64,000 nucleotides of DNA from Patellaria atrata CBS 101060 (lineage: Eukaryota; Ascomycota; Dothideomycetes; Patellariales; Patellariaceae), in assembly GCA_010093705.1 (NCBI GenBank), contig MU006096.1, positions 332,004-396,003 on the forward strand, written 5' to 3'. The notes under the pieces are model-generated. The model saw only the letters and a list, made by a program, of their open reading frames with translations. It had not been told where the DNA came from and did no database searches. Positions 56,509-64,000 of this stretch are shown here, piece after piece. Every line of letters starts with the position of its first letter. Positions within the stretch are counted from its first letter, which is position 1. Both the position numbers and the translations under genes were made by a program.

Positions 56509-57941
56509 GAGAATATCCGGGAAGACAAAACAATCAGGTAAAACGATAGATAGCTGCTATATGCGTCGACGGAATCCTCGATCCGGAAATTAAGGAGAAA
56601 CGTGTAATGTGCCCGTAGCTTTTCGAAAAAGTATTGTGTTGCTGAACATGAAACAGCTATGTCACGTCCTTCGGATCTGGAGGGTTTGCGAATAGCTTCA
56701 CTTTGCTGGCAACAACACCGCAAACTTGAGTTGTGGGTTAATCCGATGGCGTTGTCGGGTCCAGACGAGAGAAAGAACTTCCGATGCTTCTGGCGAATCG
56801 AAAGATGCCAGGGATATGATAGATTTCGATGCACTGGATGCAGTAATCGATGAAGAAGTACTTGAACACGTTGGAAAACAAGAAGTTGAAGAAAGAAGAA
56901 GGGAAAGAGTAGAGAAAGAAAGAGAGAGAGAGAGGAGTTATCTGGCGTCAAAAGTGCTTTGAGCTTGTGGGGGAAGAACAAAGTTATATCGGGCGGGTAG
57001 GACTTTTTGGAGAAGCTAAACGAGGGCCAAACTACTTTACCACTCCTACCTTACCGTATGAGACATGAGATGTCGCCTTACAAGTTGGGAAAAGGGCAGA
57101 AAAGGGTAGAAAGGGTAGGGTAGGAAGGGCAAGACCTTCATTCTAAGGGAGACTCTCTAGCTAATTGCCCATAACTGTCAATCGGCGACCGTGAGCCAAG
57201 CAATTTTTTGTCCACATTATTCTGGGAGAAAGGCCCTGATGCGGCATTACCTGATAGTAATAGGCTGCTGAGCAGTAGCGTAATATATTGCTCGGCCTAG
57301 AAAAGGTGACTTGTGAGGGACTGAGGTCGGGTGTACTGTACAGTAAGGTACAGTCAGTAGTGCTACAATTAGAACCTTAACTATTAAAGCTGTCCACACT
57401 CCATTCTTCCACTTCTTGACTGGGGAAAATTTGCCCTTCAATTCTTTTCCCATGGCTTCTTGTATCCAGGCAGGTTTGACATGACAGATGGAAGACTCTC
57501 AAGGAATGACAATTCTAGAACGAGTTATCAGCGGACTAGACGGGGAATCGCCGAAGCATCGTCAGTGCGTCTAATTAGGAAACCAGAAGAAGAAATTTGA
57601 TGTTACATAAGTCTAGTCATAACTGTCCTAACAAGTCCAATCTCTTAAAAGCGGATGCACGACATGACGAGGATCGCGCAGAAGTTTTGGTGTCCAAATG
57701 TGAGGAGATGAGTTGAGATGGTTGCTTGAATGCTTGATGATGCAGGTCCAGGATCGGATTGTCGTTACAGGGATGGGAGCTTTGACTTTTTGACCCGCAA
57801 ACCTTAGCGCGCCCGTGAATAGAAAGTTTGGCATGTTTGTTCCATATGTTTGTCAACATCCATGCAACCCTCGTGCGGATCGCCGCCCTAGTCCAACCTT
57901 CTTTTGTCCCTCAATAACTGAAACCCATTCCACCTACCAAT
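56509..57941. other. Divergent intergenic region between HPC2 and RPAP1 genes
   Basis: About 1.4 kb. A purine-rich stretch (GAAAGAGAGAGAGAG) lies near 56905-56935, which is the pyrimidine-rich leader of the HPC2 gene seen on the other strand. No other gene supported. Confidence 0.55.
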
Positions 57942-59315
57942 ATGTCGAATTTAGCAAAGGGTCAACGCTTCATCGTAGATCTCGACGATTCTGACCATGA
58001 GCAGGATGATACCTCCTCTCAACAACCCTCCGCCTTTAGTTTTGTGTCTGACGTTAAAGAACGCGCAGTGTCAGAACCCAAAACCCCTACTGCGCCGACC
58101 TTGAAAAGCACCGGGACAGGATCTCCAGCTCACAAAAAACGTTTCGGAACATCTGCATTCAAACGTCAAAGGGTAGCTATCTCTAGTAAAAATGACGCTC
58201 AGAAAAGTGTACGGAATGCCGGTTCTCAGGTGCCTCCTGCACCCAAGGACGGGACAAGTTTTGCTGAGAACGAGCGCCGTCAAATAGATCAGGAAAATAG
58301 CCAGCGGCTCGCTGACATGTCTCCAGAAGAGATTGAAAGAGAGCGACAAGAACTGTTCTCATCGCTTGACCCTTCCCATATTGAAAAGTTACTGAGGAGA
58401 GCTAATCTCAATGACGGCTCGAACGAACGGAATTTCTATGCTGATACCGCTGAGTCTCATGTAGACAAGAGTGAACAGACTAAACCTCAAGCAGACGAGA
58501 ATGAAACGACGAAGCCTCCGAAACTGACCAAGACGGTGACATTCGAAGAGTCAGAAGAGACCGCACCAGAACCCGACGAGCAAGACTCTCCCAATGACGA
58601 GGGTACCGTACCTGAACAACCACTAGCTGTAGAGCCAGTTCCCTCCATACATTTCCCAGCCGCTCCTCAACCTCCACCTCTCGATCCTACAGACCCCAAC
58701 TTCCTCCAAGAACTGCACGAAAAATACTTCCCCGACCTCCCACACGATCCTTCCAAGTTGGCATGGATGGCACCCCTTCCAACCGACGACTCAATCGCAG
58801 ATCGCGAATCCACATATCACCCCTCGCAACGCGCCGTGCATCCCTCCTCTCTCCGTTTCAGCTTCAACGGCGCGCTCCTACCTCCCCGTCTCTCGCGCCA
58901 GATACCCGTAACCGCAGGTCTGCATCACCATGCTGATGCCCCGGAGGCTGCTGGGTATACGATATCCGAGTTGGCGAGATTGGGGAGGAGCGCGGTGGCC
59001 AGTCAGCGGTGCGTGGCGTACCAGACGCTGGGTCGAATACTGTATCGATTGGGCATCGGAGAGTTTGGAGAGGAAGAAGGCGGTGTGGGCGTGGATCCTA
59101 GTTTACTGATTCCTGAGGAACGCGCTGGTGGGGACAGTGGAGCTGGAGCAGAGCTGGCTAGGGGTTTGTGGGAGCTGGTCGAGAAGGAAAGGATTTTGGA
59201 CATATTGCAGGCGGAGGCGAATAAAGAGACTGGACATCTGAGCGCGAGGGTATATGCGCAGGAAGCTGTTTGGAATTGGAGGAAAGGTGGAGGGAGGAAG
59301 AGGAAAGCTGTCTAA
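57942..59315 (+). CDS. RBA50: RNA polymerase II-associated protein 1 (RPAP1/Rba50)
   Basis: Single exon, 457 residues. Rba50/RPAP1 helps assemble RNA polymerase II, in particular the Rpb3-containing subassembly, in the cytoplasm before nuclear import. The RPAP1 N-terminal motif is clear: MSPEEIERERQELFSSLDPSHIEKLLRRANL near residues 127-157, preceded by an ENERRQIDQENSQRLADM helix. The RPAP1 C-terminal motif appears as SLRFSFNGALLPP near residue 300, followed by helices such as YTISELARLGRSAVASQRCVAYQTLGRILYRLG. The short fungal form, without the long animal C-terminus, has the expected length. It starts MSNLAKGQRFIVDLDDSD. Convergent with the cofactor C gene, 268 bp between stops. Confidence 0.93.
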   Translation: MSNLAKGQRFIVDLDDSDHEQDDTSSQQPSAFSFVSDVKERAVSEPKTPTAPTLKSTGTGSPAHKKRFGTSAFKRQRVAISSKNDAQKSVRNAGSQVPPAPKDGTSFAENERRQIDQENSQRLADMSPEEIERERQELFSSLDPSHIEKLLRRANLNDGSNERNFYADTAESHVDKSEQTKPQADENETTKPPKLTKTVTFEESEETAPEPDEQDSPNDEGTVPEQPLAVEPVPSIHFPAAPQPPPLDPTDPNFLQELHEKYFPDLPHDPSKLAWMAPLPTDDSIADRESTYHPSQRAVHPSSLRFSFNGALLPPRLSRQIPVTAGLHHHADAPEAAGYTISELARLGRSAVASQRCVAYQTLGRILYRLGIGEFGEEEGGVGVDPSLLIPEERAGGDSGAGAELARGLWELVEKERILDILQAEANKETGHLSARVYAQEAVWNWRKGGGRKRKAV

Positions 59316-59583
59316 AGATGGATATAGTCGTATATTGTGGAAATACTGGCTGACACGCGCTGAGAGACATGAACAACCTGCTGGTATTGAATACGTCGAA
59401 ATATTCCCGGTACACTGTACGTCGTACATAGAGAGCTTTTTGACTTCCCGTACATCACAGAGGAATTTCATAATCGGCCGAAATTGCGCATTTGACAGTA
59501 TATGTACGACAAGTGTAGAACAACCGAAGACTTTCGGACCCAACAGAGAAGAAGGGTCCCTATCTTCCGCTCCGCCTCAGCAC

Positions 59584-60811
59584 TCATTCCAACCCCCGTC
59601 TCACAACATCAATTTTCCCAAGGATACCATCAAGTCCCCCACTGTCCCGCTCCCCCCTCAAATTCTCCCAAAGCCCCTCCCCCACCCTCTTCGCCACCGG
59701 CAACACACACCAATTCGGACTATGCTCTGGTCTCAACCACTTAAAGTCATCCACCTGCTCCCACAAATTCTCCTCCCCACTACCCCGCGGCAACGGCGCA
59801 AACCGCACCCCCCGACAGTCCTCAATGATGGGCCGACTCCCGACGTCTAGGTAGACGTCGACGGCCCGGCACTCGTGCATCCGGAACTGCCGACACGTGA
59901 CGCGCAGCACGCAGTTAGTCAGGCCGGTCAGATGGATGGGCCCTGCTACGGGGCCGAATGTGAGGATGGAGGTGGTGATGGTTTTGAGGTTGAGGGTTGA
60001 GAAGGTAAGGGCGGAGAGGTCGATTATACTGCGGGAGATGTTGCGGAGGGTGCCTGAGCTAGTGGAGGAGGAGGAGGTTGCGATTAGGTGGATGGAGGAG
60101 TGATTGGTGATTAGGATGTTCGTGCTGGGGAAGGAGGGGCGGTGGATCGTGTTGGGTGTGCCTGGGGGAAGAGGGGGATGGGGTGTATCGTCTTCTGGGA
60201 TCTTGGGGGTTGATGGTGCTTCTGCTGATGTTGGCGGTGTCGTTGCGGTAGACGCTTCGTTTTTCTCTTGTATGGGGTTAGCTTTCAGCCGGTTCTTGAA
60301 GGAGAATTTCGTCCGTGGGGCGAATGATGCGCGCGTGGTTTGGAGCTCGTTGGTGAGGGATTTGAGGGTCTATTTCGTCCCGACGTAATAATGTGTTAAT
60401 CAGTTGATTCTGGTATCTTGGACTCAGGTGCCCCCGTGAGTGATGGAACTAAGGATACTGCGCAAAATGTACGTACCTCTGAACACGACTTCAGGTCGTA
60501 CGCGGGGATATACCCGCCCGCGTCTCGGACATCCTGAGATAGTTGCGCTATCCCGGTCAGGCACGCGTCGATGGCTTCGGGGCGCTGGTCGGCGGGGATG
60601 GAGGCGAGGGCGGAGAGTTGGGTACGCAGGGCTGCGGAGCGTTAGTTTGAAGATATGATTGTATTAACTAATTTTTCTTGTCGCTGGACGTAGCAGGTTG
60701 TGGGAACGTACTGCTGACTGCATCCTGGAAGTGGTGGAAGAAACGCTCGTTTTGGGTTTGGGTTTGGGTTTGCTGGGGATGGGGTGCGGGAATGGAGGGG
60801 TCGGAGCTCAT
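59584..60811 (-). CDS. TBCC: Tubulin-folding cofactor C
   Basis: Three exons, complement of 60811-60712, 60631-60477 and 60369-59584; introns of 80 and 107 bp; 346 residues. Cofactor C (yeast Cin2) is the GTPase activator for beta-tubulin in the tubulin-folding complex that releases alpha/beta dimers. The N-terminal spectrin-like helical domain reads ERFFHHFQDAVS-TLRTQLSAL and, across the second splice, DAGGYIPAYDLKSCSE-TLKSLTNEL, closing with RTKFSFKNR. After a Pro-rich linker comes the C-CAP beta helix: TIHRPSF, NILITNHSSIHLI, STLNLKTITTSILTFGPVAGPIHLTG, then CVLRVTCRQFRMHECRAV with the catalytic Arg of the Q-x-R segment, and SRPIIEDCRGVRFAPLP. Both introns are phase-consistent and necessary. 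No Met-led frame covers the gene as one piece, so it is easy to miss. Confidence 0.93.
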
Positions 60812-61274
60812 GGTAACAGGATGGGGAATCGAAAGTATAATTTGTGAGGATTATTTTACCGTATGGGTGAGGTATGAACTTGTTGCGAGGAATTTGGAGA
60901 GCTGAGAATATCTAAGATCACTTGAAGAAGGGTGATGTGTTCTAGATTACCGCTTTGAGCTGAATTATTAAAATAAAGATTAAGTTTTGGTGTGAGGAGA
61001 TACAGTATCATATATGATAGATTGGTGTCTTTGCAAAGAATTGTGGGAATTATTTCGAAGGCTATTCATGTAAGGCTACATTGTGCTTTTCAGCTGATCT
61101 GTTGATTGTCAATATTCCGAACACTTAGACTCGAGATCAATGGTAATGAGAATATGATATGTAACGCCCAAGCTGTCCAATACTACATATATACAGAATT
61201 CTAGCGCTTTATGATGCCTCTTCTATCGCCGTGTTAAGGGATATTGGTTGATATCATTTCCTGCCTTCCAACGT
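60812..61274. other. Intergenic, TBCC promoter and complex I gene 3' flank
   Basis: About 460 bp, AT-leaning. No other feature seen. Confidence 0.55.
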
Positions 61275-62013
61275 TCATTGAGTTGGGACATCGATACCAT
61301 AATTCTCCTTGATTCTCTCTGCTCTCCTCTCACGATAACCCGGTGCATATATTCCTAAAAATCATTAGGATTCGAACAATATGGGGGCAAGGGGATGTCC
61401 TCACCTCGTCCCTCTCCAAGTTCTGATATCGTCTCTTCAATTGGCCGCCTTCGGTTCTTCCTTAGGAACTCTTTCCGGGATACCTCATCAACAGTGGAGT
61501 CTCTCGTATAGCCCGTAATACTGTTTCCCGTGTAGTCGAAAACACCTAGAATAACAGCTAGAGCAGTCCCGTAACCAAGAACTGATCCAAAGGTGCGCCC
61601 TGCATATGCTATCAGCAGGTTGCCTTTTCCCATCCAATTAGGAGCTCCTACCTTTAGCAAATCCGATCATTGAACCTCCAAAGAAACCACCGATCGCGGG
61701 ATTCCAGCTGTCATCTTTCTCTCTCAGGTTTGCAGCAGCCATCTTTGCGAACTCGTATGACCCGCCCATCGCAGCTGCATTTCGTCAGTGGTCAGATCCG
61801 GGGACTTATCGGCCATCAGGTATTACCAAAGACTCCAATTGTTCCCCCGGTTCTTGTGAATATGCCCATAGCCCCAACATTCTGCTTCGTCAGGGTATTC
61901 TGTACTGCGGAAATGAAGCCACCAAAGGTTGCAGTGATCATAGTTGTCTGTATGGTCGACTTGATGGCATCTTTTGGCTTATAATGCTTTTGCTGCTCTT
62001 GATCGGAAGACAT
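61275..62013 (-). CDS. Mitochondrial complex I 21 kDa membrane-arm subunit (NDUFA11/B14.7-like)
   Basis: Four exons, complement of 62013-61827, 61774-61652, 61599-61405 and 61354-61275; three introns of 52, 52 and 50 bp; 194 residues. Accessory subunit of NADH:ubiquinone oxidoreductase in the inner mitochondrial membrane; it belongs to the Tim17-like four-helix fold. The helices are glycine-rich: TIQTTMITATFGGFISAVQN, the TRTGGTIGVFGAAMGGSYEF segment, WNPAIGGFFGGSMIGFA and RTFGSVLGYGTALAVILGVFDYTG. The charged end YRERRAERIKENYGIDVPTQ is exposed. Each splice site lies in a Gly codon at the same phase (after the first base), which is unusual to see three times in a row. There is no cleavable presequence, as is usual for the family. 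Divergent from the deubiquitinase gene. Confidence 0.92.
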
Positions 62014-62629
62014 CGTGACGGTTTGAGCTGGTGCAGCTCGCGGAGTGGGGATGTTGGGTCTTGAAGGCTTCGAGGGTGGTGAATATAGACGTTTGGCTCA
62101 GGATGGATCTGGCGTTGTGCTTTGCGGCTCTGTCTAATCCCCGATTGGCGCGACCTGGGAAGGCGCGGCCATGGGGCGTGGCTTTCGTAGGGGCTTGGCG
62201 ATCTACCCCAGTGACAGAGGTCGAGAAAAGTCACAGACGCCAGTTTCCCTAGGCACAGCGTGATACGTACGCATCTCATCGCCTCTCTACCTTTTTACTT
62301 TTCACTTCGCTCAAATGTAGACTCGTTTTGTTGCCTCCAACATCGTACATGAGTTTTTCCCGTCTGAAGTACGACTATCATAACTCCCTGTGCTTTCACC
62401 CGGAGAGATGCGCTGCTCTCGTCCATAAACACCTCACAAACACAGGCCGTTCTTTCTACCTGTGAACCCGCAGCTCTCCATTGATACCTCCAAGCTCGTA
62501 GAACAAAACGAACGGTCACGCCCAGCTTGGTGCACTATTCACTTCAAACGTATCCTTCCCACACCCCCTCGTCCACGGTTCCCGGCATTTGCAAACAACT
62601 GATCACATTGTTGGTACATCTCATGAGAT
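62014..62629. other. Divergent intergenic region
   Basis: 616 bp between the complex I gene and the deubiquitinase gene start codons. Short frames only; no motif stands out. Confidence 0.55.
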
Positions 62630-64000
62630 ATGGCGCTGAGTGATGATTCATTCCCGGGTATTCAGTGTTCCATCACGTTAAGCTTATCCTTAACGCGTGT
62701 GAGGATGTAGTCTGACGTTTGAGTTTTGACAGGCAAAACCGCTCCACGAATACTCGAAGACCTGTACAGTTATGATCCTCGCAGACAGCTTCCAGGTGGT
62801 CGCAACATCCTAGCCGAACCTCCTCCTTTATTTGATAAAAGTGCGCCCCCAATACGCGCGGTTCCGAAAGGCTCTTGTCGACATGTCTATATGGCAAAGT
62901 ACTCTCAGTCCGTCCTACCGGACCACGATATCCAAGCAAACTCGCAGACGAAGTACAAGGTGGCTGCATTCTGTCAGGAATGCCTCTCTCACGTGGACCT
63001 AACAGTAGATTATGGCCGGTCCGGTTGGCCTTTCGCCCCTTGTCCGAATACTAAATTTCCTCTACACCATTTTCTTCGAGTAGAGGCTGGCGGACAGAAT
63101 GGATCATCGTCGACGCCCGAGTTAGATGAGAATGGTACAACGTATCACTTCGTCTGTTCCGCAGAGACATGTCCGGTTGGACTGAACATACGGCTGCGAC
63201 GCAGAAGATTCAAACTCCATCATGAGGATCTTTTAACCAATCCGGTAAAACTAAAAGCCAGACTGCAGGCCGCAAAGAAACTGGACCCTCACCGCGAGGA
63301 CCTCAGAGCTGCTGAACCTCACGAGGGATTGGTTATCCTTGCTACATATTTGCTGGATTCTTTGGAACCAGCGAAAAGCAAACTGCGAATTCCCTTACTT
63401 AACCGAAAATTTCTGCAGACTTTCGGACAGGATTGCGATGAGATGTTCACGGAGCTTGGCTTCGAACGTGAAGTTGCAAGTGATAATAATAATGCAGTCT
63501 ATTGGCATCTGCCCAAAATGACGGAGGGGAGAGATCTGTTTGACCCGAAATCAGCTCGAAGTTTCGTGGAGGATATGAGGGAAGAACTACTGACGCTTGC
63601 GCATCGGAAAGTTAATGGGCCATTGCTGACGAGAAATGCCGTATGGCAACCAGAATTAGCCTTGAAAGACTTCCAACGCTGTCTTGGATGCGTCGAGTAC
63701 AAGAAAGCTCCAATTTCGCGCAGGACTCAGGATCCTTATATAGAAGACCACCCTTACTATGCTAGTTTAGGAGCAGTGAGCGATTTCGCGGATGATCTAC
63801 TCCTTTTTGCGTATGATAGACAAGTGAAGACTGACCCACGCAACTCTCCATACTACTTTGATTGCCTTGGAGGCATTGCAAAAGGACGAGAAAGTGAGGA
63901 CCTTGAATTGAAAGTCGCAACTCTCGCATCTAGCGGTCAGATCGGCCGCGAGGAAGTATTGAAAGCTTTTGCATACTTGGCGATAGACTCTAAGCATAAC
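62630..64000 (+). CDS. UBP2: Ubiquitin-specific protease, Ubp2 type, N-terminal part
   Basis: Exon 1 is 62630-62657 (MALSDDSFPG); after a 75-bp intron exon 2 starts at 62733 and is still open at 64000, giving 432 residues. The junction restores PGKTAPRILEDLYSYDPRR, the characteristic start of filamentous-fungal Ubp2. Next come RHVYMAKYSQSVLPD, KYKVAAFCQECLSHVDLTVD with a CxxC, HFVCSAETCPVGLNIRLR, and later FQRCLGCVEYKK with a further CxxC, which suggests zinc binding, then the repeated helical pieces DPYIEDHPYYASLGAVSDF and SPYYFDCLGGIA. The catalytic USP Cys and His boxes of Ubp2 lie further C-terminal, outside the window, so activity cannot be judged. Ubp2 removes K63-linked ubiquitin and counteracts Rsp5 in yeast. 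Confidence 0.9.

Overview
The window is nuclear DNA from a filamentous ascomycete (Pezizomycotina). The evidence is gene content plus gene architecture: introns mostly of 47-64 bp with GT..AG ends and CTAAC/CTGAC-like branch sites, a complex I subunit of the 21 kDa type, a C2H2 factor of the type widespread in filamentous ascomycetes, a fungal TAF1 without bromodomains, and a plant/animal-like histone H1. The class cannot be fixed by eye. There are no operons, CRISPR arrays or recognisable intact transposons.

Layout. 1-2.4 kb: a GTPBP1/2-type translational GTPase, cut by the window edge. 2.4-5.2 kb: non-coding with an 8-bp minisatellite. 5.2-6.7 kb: C2H2 zinc-finger factor. 6.7-11.3 kb: 4.6 kb without a supportable gene. 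11.3-17.5 kb: cystathionine gamma-synthase (STR2/met-7 type) and the ribosome-assembly factor Utp22, divergent around a 308-bp promoter with a perfect Gcn4/CPC1-type site. 18.1-22.5 kb: two conserved-looking fungal proteins of unknown function. 23.6-28.7 kb: TAF1 and the cap hypermethylase Tgs1. 28.9-31.1 kb: GRASP/Grh1 and an uncertain small gene. 32.6-35.2 kb: histone H1 and an intracellular GH43 enzyme. 36.6-39.5 kb: PI4P 5-kinase Mss4. 39.5-41.6 kb: gene-free and hairpin-rich. 41.6-44 kb: Mtq2 methyltransferase, SDHAF3 and a small Cys-containing protein. 44.3-48.8 kb: a PLP decarboxylase of the GAD/CSAD type and folliculin/Lst7. 48.8-54.7 kb: nearly 6 kb non-coding, with an 18-bp minisatellite containing an assembly gap. 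54.7-64 kb: Hpc2, RPAP1/Rba50, tubulin cofactor C, a complex I membrane-arm subunit and the N-terminal part of a Ubp2-type deubiquitinase.

The genes are mainly single-copy housekeeping functions: transcription and chromatin (TAF1, Hpc2, H1, RPAP1), ribosome and RNA biology (Utp22, Tgs1, Mtq2, GTPBP1), mitochondria (SDHAF3, complex I), trafficking and signalling (Grh1, Mss4, folliculin) and amino-acid metabolism (STR2, decarboxylase). They do not form a biosynthetic cluster. I worked out exon structures by matching splice signals, reading phase and the expected family sequence; every multi-exon model given sums to a multiple of three. I found no convincing new biological system. The best leads are the hairpin-rich segment near 41 kb, the E-box cluster before the decarboxylase, the small Cys protein at 43.6 kb and the minisatellite at the gap.
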